A stretch of DNA of 64,000 nucleotides from Akebia trifoliata (Eukaryota > Streptophyta > Magnoliopsida > Ranunculales > Lardizabalaceae), in contig CM030717.1 of assembly GCA_017979445.1 (NCBI GenBank), forward strand, positions 21,625,288 through 21,689,287. The letters are read 5' to 3'. Below are positions 11,134-22,719 of this stretch, piece after piece (position 1 is the first letter of the stretch; each line of letters starts with the position of its first letter). The position numbers were made by a program, and so were the translations under genes. Below the pieces are notes generated by a model, which was not told the DNA's origin, did not search any database, and saw only the letters and a list, made by a program, of their open reading frames with translations.

Positions 11134-11780
11134 AAGACATACATGTGATATTGTTTAGATGAAATCCTATCTAATTATGAATGAATATTAATGTGAAAGG
11201 ATTATTCATTTTTAAATAATTATTATATTTGGATAAGAATGAAATTAACAATTGTATTATAATTAAGATTAGATTTCTTGTCTATGTTTTGGATTTCTAT
11301 CTATTTAAGGGGCTAAAAGTCATAGTTAAAGGGGGAGGAAAATGGTGATCTAGAGAGAATGAGAGATGTAGAATGGGACGCCGAAATACTATTATGCAAT
11401 CATATAATAATAGAATATAGATTATAGTATAATGGCGCTTGGAACCCGTGGATGTAGGCAGTTTTGCCGATCCACGTAAAAATATCCCATGTTCTCTCTT
11501 TTATGTGTCATTTGTATGACATGTGTGTGGGATCTTGAGGTAAATGCAAAAAAAATGCATCTAAAATTTGGTGTCATTTGTGGGAACGAGTGAAAAATTG
11601 TCACGAAAATCACAATGGTGAAATGAATTGTGGAACCAAGAGCAACCACGATTAATAGTCGAAATCTCAATCGAGAAGTTGGTACTGCCTCTGATATCAA
11701 TCCCATGTAGTTTTAGAGTTCTTATTTTTTTGTAGAAGGTGCAGATTATGATTAGTCAATACATTTATTGATCATCAAGT
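11134..11780. other. Intergenic sequence, possible old retroelement remnant
   Basis: No gene seen. Around 11568-11590 the text TTTGGTGTCATTTGTGGGAA resembles the region just after an LTR in some plant gypsy elements, so this may be a remnant into which E1 later inserted. The evidence is weak. Confidence 0.3.
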
Positions 11781-12897
11781 TGTAGACACCCCATTTTTGC
11801 ATCCGCCTGATTAATCAACTCGTCAACCCGATCGCAATGATTCCCAATGATGGATGTGTATTCCATTGCTTTATTTTGTTATCCGATATGTTTCAGAAAT
11901 CCGGATGAGGTATCTCGAATTGACAAAACCTTAGAAACCACGATACGTTAGGAAAATACGACCCCAGAAATATAGAAATCATCATCTTGCAGACCAAAAA
12001 GAAGTTTCACGATAAAAATCACTAAAAATTGACCAAATTACCAAAATACCCCTAACCTCAAAACAACCCTAGAGCCTACGTTACGCTTAGAAAAACTCTC
12101 TCGAACACATAAAATAACAAATCGGAACCAAATAAATCATTTCGCCAATTTTAACAGAATTTGACAAAATTACGAAAATGCCCCTCATAAAGTTCATGAT
12201 CATTTCACACAAAAAATTTCATAAATGACACAAACTAATATTTTCATTGAATTTCTTACGAAAAATCGATTCTAAAACATCCTAGAACATTAAAAACCAA
12301 CTTAAAACGTGAAAAGTCCTCTCCGGCGGCAAAACGGTAATTTCACAATTTTCATAATTAAAAAATTCGAAATCAATAAATAAAACATTAAATAATTAAA
12401 GTGAAATATTAATGAAATTAATTTAAAATTTTGAACCGAAGAAATCGATCAATCGGATTTTCAAGTAAAATTGTTGAGGGTTCGTGAGATATTTCTTTAA
12501 GGACCCCTCCATTTGGGGGTCCAAAGAATTAAAGATATTTTAGAGGGGGTTCTCCAAAAATTAAAAGTCAATCAAGCAAGACTAAGGTCAAAGTATTAAA
12601 GTCAATCAAGTGAGACTAAAGTCAATTAAGCAAGACTGAAGTCAAAATATTAAAAGTCAATCAATTAAGACTAAAGTCAAAACATTAAAAGTCAATCAAA
12701 TAAGACCAAAAGTCATAATAGAGTTCTAATTAAATAATAATTCAATCTAATAGAGTTCTAACTTAAAAACAGTTCTACCTAAAATAATTCTAATTAAAAC
12801 ACAATTCTACCTAAAATAAGTCTAACTAAAACACAACTCTAATTAAAAGAACTCTAATTAAATACTAACTCTATCAAAATCAACCCCTAAAAACATT

Positions 12898-12905
12898 TAT
12901 AAATA
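12898..12905 (+). promoter_or_regulatory. TATA box of the E1 LTR promoter
   Basis: TATAAATA followed by AGAGG; the same motif is kept in the right LTR at 22107-22114. Transcription would be expected to start about 30 bases downstream, which defines the U3/R border. Confidence 0.7.
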
Positions 12906-13306
12906 GAGGTGCTCACACCCTATTTTCGTATCAAATGATAAACTCTAAGAGAAGTAGGTCTAGAAGCCCCCCTAGCCTCCCATAAACCCTAGTTTTGGAG
13001 CCCCAACTCCTTACCTAACATCCCTCCTTCGATTTTAGCCTAAAAAATACCCAAAAGCCTTCCAAAAACATCCTAAAATCCGTAACAAACTTGAAGAGTT
13101 CAGATCCAAAAATAAGGAGATACCTTGCCTCGGAGATCCGAAATCAAATCCGGAAACAGAACGAAGCAAGGGAGTACGGTACAAGGAATTATTTTTTGTC
13201 AGATCTGAGGGAACAAAATCCTTGCTATCGGAAAGGTATGAAATTTTTTATTTTTATTTTTATCTAGGTTTTTAGCAATGTAATTTATTTGAGAAGTTAG
13301 TAGAGA

Positions 13307-13351
13307 CCGGCTTTGGCCGGGCGGGGTTGGTGCCTAACACCTTCCAACCCC
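13307..13351 (+). promoter_or_regulatory. Paired-hairpin module in the E1 LTR
   Basis: First hairpin: CCGGC-TTTG-GCCGG (13307-13320). Second: outer arms GGGGTTGG (13323-13330) and CCAACCCC (13344-13351) around a loop containing GGTG-CCTAA-CACC. The same module is in the right LTR (22516-22560), and a covarying version is in both E2 LTRs. Confidence 0.75.
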
Positions 13352-13506
13352 GTAACGTGATCCCCGGACTATTTTTCTCTTTCGTAGATTAGTTTGCCTT
13401 TTTTAGAGTCAGTTTGGTTCCTAGACCTTAATAACTAGGTGGTGACTCCCAAACCTCAAGGGTCAAAAGCGGATCCGCGCACCCTGCGGATCGAGGGCGC
13501 TTTCAG

Positions 13507-13525
13507 TGGCGACTCCACTGGGGAC
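13507..13525 (+). other. E1 primer-binding site
   Basis: TGGCGACTCCACTGGGGAC begins one base after the left LTR; its complement would end in CCA as a tRNA 3' end does. The identical 19-mer follows the E2 left LTR. I have not identified the primer tRNA; arginine tRNA is used by Ogre relatives. Confidence 0.8.
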
Positions 13526-13755
13526 TATTGAGGATCAAACTTGAAAAATCCCAAGTATGGGAGCATTACCAAGATGATCTAGTTTTTTTAATTATTTAGT
13601 TCGATTTATTTTATTTATTTTTTTCTGTTTATTTATTTTTGTGACTTGATTATGGATGATTTTGGGTATTGCATTTTTTCCCCAATTAAGGATCACTTTT
13701 GATGACCCCTAAATAATGAAAGATTCAAATTGACCTATGAAAATGATGGAATGAT

Positions 13756-14315
13756 GAAGGTTAGACAAAAATATTAAAACGTTTTTATAGAATATTCTAG
13801 TAAGAATTAAGTCTGGGAACCTCTTAATAAAACTTAGATCTTCTCAAGTAGATTAATTTAGAACCTGAGTTCACTCAATTTCGTTATCGGAAGCCTTAGA
13901 TATCATCGATGCAAGTTCAATCTGTAAATCTGGAATTGTTGCTGAATGAAGGTTAGGACAGCAATGTTAAAACGTTTTTATAGAATATTCTAGTGAGAAT
14001 TAAGTCTGGGCATCTGTTAATAAAATATAGATCTCATTGAGTAGATTAATTTAGAATCTGAATTCACTCAATTTCGTTATCGGAAGCCTTAGATAGAATC
14101 GATGCAAGTTCAATCTGTAAATCTGGAATTGTTTCTGAATGAAGGTTGGGACAGCAATGTTAAAACGTTTTTACAGAATATTCTAGTGAGAACTAAGTCT
14201 GGGCACCTATTAATAAAATGTAGATCTCATTGAGTAGATTAATTTAGAACTAGAGTTCACTCGATTTCATTATCGGGAGCCTTAGATATCATCGATGCAA
14301 GTTCAGTTTGTATTT
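13756..14315 (+). repeat. Three ~192-bp tandem repeats in the E1 leader
   Basis: Units start at GAAGGTTRG near 13757, 13949 and 14142 and share AAAACGTTTTTA(T/C)AGAATA and the block TCGTTATCGGAAGCCTTAGA. They are non-coding and lie between the primer-binding site and gag. Confidence 0.85.
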
Positions 14316-15103
14316 TCCTAATTCACAGAAAATCCGAATTTATCTAATGTTGGCACAATTAATGTTCCTGAGAGTGAGCTCATCTCAATCATTGTCATTC
14401 TATCATCAATGTAACATCTATTGGAATCTCGATTTATTTTGGATCACCCAAAAGTGATCATTGATTGGACCTTAAAAATTATAAAAATTATGCCTATTGC
14501 AATGTTTGTTTGATCAATTATTATATGCCATGCTCATTAATTGATTTGCCATGATCTTGACAGATATATTTGTGATGTGTTTGCTTTCATCTTAATTTCG
14601 ATGTGATGGGTTTTATATTATTTTCTTGATCAATATTCATTTGATATCTATATGTGATGATATAATCTAGCCAATGGGCCCATGTGTTTGAAAAAGGCCC
14701 CGGGCACACCCCACCCTGTTTTGCACACACCACATGCACATTTATTGTTTTGCACACTTACACATCCTATATAGCCAACGTGGCACTAGTGCGTGGCCCG
14801 ATCTCTTCGGAGATGCGACGTCATTCATGAAAACCACAACTTCAGTCACGTACCTTAGGGTATATCAAACTGGGGCATCAATACCGTCTGATCAGGTGAT
14901 TCTGAGAGATGTATTGATGCACCTAGGCTAAGCGACTTGAGTCTTTTACCTATTGTGAGCCACACAGTCACATGTCCCGATTGCCAACGTAGTACTAATA
15001 CGTGGTCGGTCCCCTCGTGGGATGCCAAACCATTTATGAAAGCTACAACTCTTGACTCGTACCCATAGGTATGTAAAAGATAATCTAAGTATATCAATTG
15101 CAC

Positions 15104-15255
15104 TTCTTGGTCAAAACCGGTGTCTAAGCAAGATCTTGCCCCGCTGTACCCTACTGTACGAGGGGGATAGACTACATCTATTCTAGACGAGAGGTATTTA
15201 AGTGGGCCCTTGCTCAGCATTGTGCGCCACATCTCAACTGGAGATCAAACTGGCT
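15104..15255 (+). other. Leader block conserved between E1 and E2
   Basis: Contains the ordered landmarks GTCTA..AAGATCTT..CCC, CGAGGGGGATAGAC, ATTTAAG, CATTGTGCGCC and GGAGATC. The same order and spacing occur in the E2 leader at 40341-40480, although neighbouring leader sequence is unrelated. It is not a reading frame, so conservation suggests a cis-acting RNA function such as packaging or dimerisation (inference). Confidence 0.65.
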
Positions 15256-16023
15256 GTTTTTGGCTTCAGAGAAATGAGTTGAGATTTTAGATTATCACCT
15301 ATACGGTATATCAAACCAAGTCACCACGTATCGAGAGGTATATAGGTGTGCTTGGGTAAGGGTGGCTAGATAAAAATGCATTGCACGTAGTAAACCTAGA
15401 GTCTAGAAGCCTTCCTATAGGTCACGACCCGAACTGACTATGGGTGTTCCCGGGTTGCTTTATTCAATCCAACCAACAGGTAGGTGGGCAGACCGATCCA
15501 GAATAATCAAATAAAACCCGCAATATCGGTTCGACCAAATCAGTGGAATGTACCGATCAATTTGAACCAATTAAACCAGTTGGCCCAATTGACAAATGGA
15601 TCAACTGATCAATTCCAAATCAGTTTGACTAATTGGTTTCATTTTTAAAGATCCAGACCACTTTGTATAGAAAGACTCAATCTTAGGATCAAATTAATTT
15701 ATCTGATCAAAGGTTCAATCCCGATCAGGGGTAGACCCGTGTCTAACATTTTCTCACTTTCTTGGTCACCATAGACTTATAGTGCATTTGAATTCGATAT
15801 TTTCCACCGGATTTGGGCTATTCTATATTGAAACTTTAATCATGTGGTTAAGAGTCAAATCTTTAGAGTCAATGGTTAACCTTGGTTTACTTCCAATCAG
15901 GTAATAATTGGTCCCAAACGTTCTAAACCTCCATCTGTACCACTTTGGGTCCGTGAAAAAAACCGTCTTTCTAGAGTACCATTGTCAAGTAGTCAGTCTT
16001 TGCCACAAGAAGAAACGAGTACC

Positions 16024-17211
16024 ATGGATGAAGCTGCACTCCGTCATATTTTAAAATCTTTTCAAGCACAGATTATTGCTTCTGTCCAAACACAAATTGA
16101 ATCTCTGAAAATTGAAAAGGGAAAAGATAAAGATATAGAACCTCAGGATGTGTTTGACCTCGTTGAAAATAAAAAAGATGATCAATTACACGTCGACCCT
16201 GTCCTAGCTCATCGAATAACTCAGGTTGAAACTGCTTTGAAGAATATTAAAGACCCCGATGATCTTACTCTTGGATTAGGAGCAATGACCTTGTTTCCCA
16301 CGGTCCGTCTGCCAGAGAAGTTCACAATGCCAGATATGGAGAAATTTGATGGTATTGGATGCCTTAGGACTCATTTAAAAATTTATATCGGCATAATGCA
16401 ATCTCAGGGTCTGAGTGAAGAACAGATGGCTCAACTTTTTCAAAGAATCCTTACAGGACCTCCCCAACGCTGGTTAATGTCATTGGACACATCTCGGGTA
16501 AGAACGTGGCATGAATTGATAAATGAGTTTATTGGTCGGTATTCATTTAACACGGATATTGAACTCACAAGAAGAGACCTAGAAACTACTAAACAAAAAC
16601 CTGAGGAAACTTTAACTGAGTTCATTGCTCGATGGAGAACTAAAGCCGCTCAATTGTGGGACCGACCTCAAGAGAAGGAACAAGTCAAGATTATCCTTAG
16701 GAATCTCACTCCAAATTATGCCAAGTACTTGATGCCTCAGTATCTTCCCAATTTTCAATTCCTCCTTGAGGTTGGAAATCAAGTTGAGGATGCATATTCT
16801 TCGGGACTTTTTGGTAACTCGTCTGAGTCAAAATTCAAACATTTCAAACCTAATATCAATTCCTTACAAGTGGTCAACACCTCCTTCGCACTATCTCCTC
16901 AAGCTACTCAGCCTTCACAAACTAAGCCTAGGAGACAGTTTGCCAATCTTGGAATATCCCTTAGTGTTGCTTATCAAAAATTGATGAAAAGGGGATTGTT
17001 GACGCCTTTACAACCTAAGCATTTGCCTAATCCTCTTCCTCCAAACATGGATAATGGGCAATTCTGTGAATTCCATCAGATGCCTGGTCATGTTCTTGAC
17101 AGGTGTATTACTCTCCGACATGCTATCCAAGACCTTATTGAGCAAGGAAAAGTCACCATACCCACTCCTACTACTCCCAATGTTAAGACTAACCCTTTGC
17201 CTACTTTTTAA
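16024..17211 (+). CDS. E1 gag (Tat-lineage capsid protein)
   Basis: Encodes a retrotransposon Gag: the capsid domain spans roughly 100-260 with LPEKFTMPDMEKFDGIG and AQLFQRILTGPPQRWL, ending in a zinc-knuckle-like CEFHQMPGHVLDRC near the C-terminus. It would assemble particles that package element RNA. The first ATG is at 16024, but the frame is open from 15901 without an ATG; a 3' splice-acceptor-like site ends at 15900, and the upstream codons (GPKRSKPPSVPLW) resemble those before the E2 gag, so translation may begin in a spliced leader. The frame ends at TAA 17209-17211 but then stays open for another 100 codons. No pol follows. Confidence 0.88.
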   Translation: MDEAALRHILKSFQAQIIASVQTQIESLKIEKGKDKDIEPQDVFDLVENKKDDQLHVDPVLAHRITQVETALKNIKDPDDLTLGLGAMTLFPTVRLPEKFTMPDMEKFDGIGCLRTHLKIYIGIMQSQGLSEEQMAQLFQRILTGPPQRWLMSLDTSRVRTWHELINEFIGRYSFNTDIELTRRDLETTKQKPEETLTEFIARWRTKAAQLWDRPQEKEQVKIILRNLTPNYAKYLMPQYLPNFQFLLEVGNQVEDAYSSGLFGNSSESKFKHFKPNINSLQVVNTSFALSPQATQPSQTKPRRQFANLGISLSVAYQKLMKRGLLTPLQPKHLPNPLPPNMDNGQFCEFHQMPGHVLDRCITLRHAIQDLIEQGKVTIPTPTTPNVKTNPLPTF

Positions 17212-17514
17212 AATCAACCCCCTCCTACTATAAACCTAATATCAATATCCAAACCCGAATCAGTTGATCCAGTTTCCTTCATTCACCCAATCGGTCTTAA
17301 CATTGCATTCGCTCCATGTCAGAATGAGCTCAACTACCCTAAGGCAGTGGCAAAACTGAAGAACAGAGAAATTATTAAAGCAACGGGTTGTCCCCCATCT
17401 GACAGATTTGAATCAGAATATGAAGAGATAGTAAAAGCAGGCAAGCTCAAGTCATCCATCGAAGATAATCGAAGTGGCATAGACTCTAGAATTGTGTCCC
17501 TCCATTCAGAATGA
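17212..17514 (+). pseudogene. In-frame continuation of E1 gag after its TAA
   Basis: One hundred sense codons in the gag frame follow the TAA, reading NQPPPTINLISISKPESVDP and onward, ending at TGA 17512-17514. The composition stays protein-like (for example ELNYPKAVAKLKNREI and SEYEEIVKAGKL). In E2 the equivalent region continues without a stop. Either the TAA is a recent disabling mutation or it is read through. Confidence 0.6.
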
Positions 17515-19619
17515 TGTCATCTTTTAAGTCTTTTTAGTTTCTTTTAGCTTTAGTTGCATCAGTCTTTAAATTCAGTACTTCATTTTTATTTTTGGGTTTT
17601 AGTAAGGTTTGTCAGTCTATGTTCTTTTCAATTCCAATAAATAAAGAAGCTTTTGATTATTATGTGTGCAATAATGATGTGAATATAAAATCTAACATGA
17701 GAAATGACTTAAAGCTCACTAACCAAATTTGATAAATATTGGAATTAAAGAGTATACTCAAGAAGTGCAAATTGGTAATACGTTATCCTCAGGAGAACAT
17801 GAGAGAATAGTAAACTTACCTGAGAAATTCAAACAATGTTCTTGCATGGTCTCATAAAGATATATGGATGAATTACACAAAAACATAGATCAAGTCAAGA
17901 GTGATTTCAAAGTCAAAGATTATCGGTAAAAGATGATATAGCTGAAAGCATCAACAAAGATGCTAAGACTTACAAGTGGATCTACCATGTTTCTCACTCA
18001 AAAGAAGAGAGTTCTCTTTCACAAAAGAATAAAAGATTTTCTTGAAGTTTTAGAAGAGTTGAATAATCAGAAAACTCGATCATACTCGATTTCACAGAAG
18101 AAGACTAAAGAATATTCATTCTTCAAAAGGAAACCTTACTCGACAGAACAATCCAAATATCGAATTCCTGAAACTTTGACCAAGTCAAGCAGCATTCACC
18201 AAAGGAGGCCTTCTTTGGTCGAACAATCATCCTATCTTACCAAAAAAAAAATACCTTCTTTAGCCCCTCGCAGCCTTTTAAAAGAAAAATAAAATAGCCT
18301 CTTCTTTCGAAACCATACCGACCAACCTTGGGAAGGAATCTTGGTATGAACTACGTTTTGACCTGATCCCAAAAGAAAAAATAAATATATTTGGGGTACG
18401 TAGGCAACCTGAGAAGTTACTTCAGGTCCGGTCATGCAAAGAATATGTATATTCTCTTGTCATTTAAAAGAAAAATCCCCTATTGAAAGGTTCAAAAGAA
18501 AAGAATGCCAAACTAGGGGCATTAAAAAAAATCAAAAGAATTGATAAAAGAAAAGAACGCCAAACTAGGGGCATTTAGAAAAAATCAAAATAATTGACAA
18601 AAAAGAGAGAATATCAAAATAGGGATATTTTGGGAAGTTGAGTCTTATATCTTTTCTTTCTGAACCATATCCTAAGCCTACCTATTAAGTCATCCTGACT
18701 GCTAATTGACTCGGTTAAGGTGTAGGGAACTGAGAAGTTGTTGGGTTGGTTATACAAGATCATCAAGGAAAAAAAGAGAAGCTCGTTAAGTCGAAAACCC
18801 GAAAAGGCGACTTAGGCAAAATTTAGGGCATAACCATAAAAAAGAAAGCCTACTAGGTTGAAAACCTGAAAAGGCGACCTAGACAAAAATCAAGGCATCA
18901 TCAAAAAAAGAAAAACAAAGTCCGCTAGATTGAAAACCTGAAGAGGCAATCTAGGCAAAAATTAGGACATCATCAAATGGGAGGAAAGGTCCCATCAAGA
19001 AGAAAAATTCAGAAGGAAGCTTGTGCAGAAACTAGAATCATTCAAGTCACAATATTCGTTTTTCAATCAAGAGCTCATATCCGACAAAGATAATATTAAA
19101 GTCAAAAAAATCAGAAGTCATCTTGAACATTGTAGGATTTTCAAAAGTATGTTTACTTGTTCAAGTGTTCGTTAATGGAAGATGTAGAATCATCAACCAC
19201 TTTGAAGAGAAAGATCTTCTATTCTAATATTTATCAAGATTTTTTAAGTCCAGCTCAAGCATTTCTCAAAAATAATGATCAATCCCTTATTGCACATATG
19301 ATAATCTTAAGAGTCTTAAATTTAAGAGAATGTCAGTTCTTCTATCTGTCATACATCAGAGTCCATATTTTTCAAGCGTAATCCATTCCATCAGTCTCGT
19401 AGTCAAGTCCTAGTTAAAGTCAACCTTGAAACTAGGGGCATTTTTTATGGTCATTTAATTCCAAAGTTTTTATTTTTAATCACATGATAAAAAGAAAATC
19501 ATACAAAAGCTTAAAAGTCTGGCGAAGCCCAATGATAATTATGAATCCAGATGCATGATAAGCCAATAAAGGCTTGATCTTTTAAACTTTGAGCTCGATT
19601 TTGAATCATTGAATGAATT

Positions 19620-20545
19620 AATAGGATTGTTTAAATTCCTATAAATCTAAGTCCGAGAAATGTGACTTAGTAAGTTCGAGTCCGAGAAACGAGACTCCAA
19701 CTTTTTGAATCATAGAATGAATAGGCTTTTTGAAGTGCCTACAAACCTAAGTTCGAGTCCAAGAAACGAGACTCCAACTTTTTGAATCATAGAATGAATA
19801 GGATTTTTGAAGTGCCTATAAACCAAAGTTCGAGTCCGAGAAACGAGACTCCAACTTTTTGAATCATAGAATGAGTGGGCTTTTTGAAGTGCCTACAAAC
19901 CTAAGTTCGAGTCCGAGAAACGAGATTCCAACTTTTTGAATCATAGAATGAGTGGGCTTTTTGAAGTGCCTACAAACCTAAGTTCGAGTCCACGAAACGA
20001 GACTCCAACTTTTTGAATCATAGAATGAATAGGCTTTTTGAAGTGCCTATAAACCTAAGTTCGAGTCCGAGAAACGAGACTCCAACTTTTTGAATCATAT
20101 AATGAATAGGCTTTTTGAAGTGCCCATAAACCTAAGTTCGAGTCCGAGAAACAAGACTCCAACTTCTTGAATCATAGAATGAATAGGCTTTTTGAAGTGC
20201 CTACAAACTTAAGTTCGAGTCCGAGAAACGAGACTCCAACTTTTTGAATCATAGAAGGAGTAGGTTTTTTGAAGTGCCCTACAAACCTAGGTTCGAGTCC
20301 GAGAAGGTAGACTCCAACTTTTTGAATCATAGAATGAATAGGCTTTTTGAAGTGCCTACAAACCTTAGCTCGAGTCCGAGAAACGAGACTCCAATTTTAA
20401 TAGGATTATTTAAGTTCCTGTAAACCTTAGCCAAAGTCCGAGAAACGAGACTCCAGCTTTGTTTGAATCATATTGAATTAACAGGGTTGTTTAAGTTCCT
20501 TAGCCCGAGAAGTATGGCTACAATAGGCTCGAGTCCGATAAACGA
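19620..20545 (+). repeat. 77-bp tandem array in E1
   Basis: About ten units with period 76-78, each carrying TTCGAGTCCGAGAAACGAGA followed by CTCCAACTTTTTGAATCATA. Within each unit GAGTC and GACTC form inverted arms around a 10-base spacer. Variable tandem arrays near the 3' end are typical of Tat elements and are known to seed satellite DNA. Confidence 0.9.
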
Positions 20546-20991
20546 GACTCAAACTTTTTCGAACTTTAAAAAAGAATTTCAAATAGGATTTAACGAAGTT
20601 CCTACAATGTTATGACTCCGATTACCACATTGTTAAATCTTGCCATGATTGTTTTCGTTGCATAAGTGCATTTCAATTTTGAATCATTATTGTCAGTGAG
20701 AGAAGATCTTTAGAACCTGACACATTTTTACTCAATAAGCATCACACTTTTACACACACGTGCACTTTTGCATTAGTCAAGGAGAATTTTCTAAAATTAC
20801 AGGATCTGACATCGTCAGTGAAAGTTCAAGCTCAACATTTTAGTTCGGGGAGAGTTTTACGCTCAAGGATCCGAACACCCTGACGAATTGCTAAATCAGG
20901 CTGCAAAATGAACTGTCACTAGCTTTGGCATTCGGATATCGCACTATCTACCGAAATAGATTTGCTATCTAGTTTGCTTCAACCCTCTGCC

Positions 20992-21004
20992 AAAGAGGGG
21001 CATC
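20992..21004 (+). other. E1 polypurine tract
   Basis: AAAGAGGGG followed by CATC abuts the right LTR; the position and composition fit the plus-strand primer. E2 has the equivalent AAAGAAGGGCAGC. Confidence 0.8.
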
Positions 21005-22714
21005 TGTAGACACCCCATTTTTGCATCCGCCTGATTAATCAACTCGTCAACCCGATCGCAATGATTCCCAATGATAGATGTGTATTCCATTGCTTTATTT
21101 TGTTATCCGATATGTTTTAGAAATCCGGATGAGGTATCTCGAATTGACAAAACCTTAGAAACCACGCTACGTTAGGAAAATACGACCCCAGAAATATAGA
21201 AATCATCATCTTCTAGACCAAAAAGAAGTTTCACGATAAAAATCACTAAAAATTGATCAAATTACCAAAATACCCCAAACCTCAAAACAACCCTAGAGCC
21301 TACGTTACGCTTAGGAAAACTCTCTCGAACACATAAAATAACAAATCGGAACCAAATAAATCATTTCACTAATTTTAACAGAATTCGACAAAATTACGAA
21401 AATGCCCCTCATAAAGTTCATGACCATTTCACACAAAAAATTTCATAAATGACACAAACTAATATTTTCATTGAATTTCTTACGAAAAATCGATTCTAAA
21501 ACATCCTAGAACATTAAAAATCGACTTAAAACGTGAAAAGTCCTCTCCGGGGGCAAAATGGTAATTTCACAATTTTCATAATTAAAAAATTCAAAATCAA
21601 TAAATAAAACATTAAATAATTAAAGTGAAACATTAATGAAATTAATTTAAAATTTTGAATCGAAGAAATCGATCAATCGGGTTTTCAAGTAAAATTGTTG
21701 AGGGTTCGTGAGATATTTCTTTATGGACCCCTCCATTTGGGGGTCCAAAGAATTAAAGATATTTTAGAGGGGGTTCTCCAAAAATTAAAAGTCAATCAAG
21801 CAAGACTAAGGTCAAGGTATTAAAGTCAATCAAGTGAGACTAAAGTCAATTAAGCAAGACTGAAATCAAAATATTAAAAGTCAATCAATTAAGACTAAAG
21901 TCAAAACATTAAAAGTCAATCAAATAAGACCAAAAGTCATAATAGAGTTCTAATTAAATAATAATTCAATCTAATAGAGTTCTAACTTAAAAACAATTCT
22001 ACCTAAAATAATTCTAATTAAAACACAATTCTACCTAAAATAAGTCTAACTAAAACACAACTCTAATTAAATACTAACTCTATCCAAATCAACCCCTAAA
22101 AACATCTATAAATAGAGGTGCTCACACCCTATTTTCGTATCAAATGATAAACCCTAAGAAAAGTAGGTCTAGAAGCCCCCCTAGTCTCCCATAAACCCTA
22201 GTTTTGGAGCCCCAACTCCTTACCTAACATCCCTCCTTCGATTTTAGCCCAAAGAACACCCAAAAGCCTTCCAAAAACATCCTAAAATCCGCAACAAACT
22301 TAAAGAGTTCAGATCTAAAAATAAGGAGATACCTTGCCTCGGAGATCCGAAATCAAATCCGGAAACAGAACGCAACAAGGGAGTACGGTACAATGAACTA
22401 TTTTTTATCAGATCTGAGGGAACAAAATCCTTGTTATCGGAAAGGTATGAAATTTTTTATTTTTATTTTTATCTAGGTTTTTAGCAATGTGATTTATTTG
22501 GGAAGTTAGTAGAGACCGGCTTTGGCCGGGCGGGGTTGGTGCCTAACACCTTCCAACCCCGTAACGTGATCCCCGGACTATTTTTCTCTTTCGTAGATTA
22601 GTTTGCCTTTTTTAGAGTCAGTTTGGTTCCTAGACCTTAATAACTAGGTGGCGACTCCCAAACCTCAAGGGTCAAAAGCGGATCCGCGCACCCCGCGGAT
22701 CGAGGGCGCTTTCA
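21005..22714 (+). repeat. E1 right LTR
   Basis: 1,710 bp, nearly identical to the left LTR, with TATA at 22107-22114 and the paired hairpins at 22516-22560. It ends GCTTTCA directly before the caagt duplication. Lacks about 18 bp present in the left copy near 12843. Confidence 0.93.
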
Positions 22715-22719
22715 CAAGT

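Larger units (their letters stand above)
11781..13505 (+). repeat. E1 left LTR
   Basis: 1,725 bp, TG...CA ends. It contains stretches of AGTCAATCAA-type repeats (12565-12715) and ATTCTA/AACTCTA repeats (12720-12880). These are followed by a TATA box at 12898-12905 and, downstream, the paired-hairpin module described separately. Confidence 0.93.
17515..21004 (+). other. E1 3' region without pol, rich in short repeats
   Basis: No retroviral-type domains were found. Short diverged direct repeats lie at 18480-18610 (CCAAACTAGGGGCAT, two copies) and 18785-18975 (GAAAACC(C/T)GAA(A/G)AGGC, three copies about 65 bp apart), followed by the 77-bp array. The region probably replaces the pol genes of an ancestral autonomous element. 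Confidence 0.7.
11781..22714 (+). mobile_element. E1: complete gag-only Tat-type LTR retrotransposon
   Basis: Two long direct repeats beginning TGTAGACACC and ending GCTTTCA bound a 10.9-kb element. It is flanked by the perfect 5-bp duplication caagt (11776-11780 and 22715-22719). A primer-binding site follows the left LTR and a polypurine tract precedes the right LTR. The only protein gene is a Ty3/gypsy Tat-type gag (16024-17211). No protease, reverse transcriptase, RNase H or integrase is recognisable in the remaining 3.5 kb, which is filled with short repeats. It is therefore a non-autonomous element of the kind called TR-GAG/LARD, needing pol supplied in trans. The LTRs differ by scattered substitutions and an indel of about 18 bp, so it is not brand new. 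Confidence 0.93.

Noticed and set aside
14855..15232. 125-codon minus-strand frame in the E1 leader
   Set aside because: Overlaps the conserved leader block, but the E2 counterpart is not open in the same frame, so the conservation is not coding.
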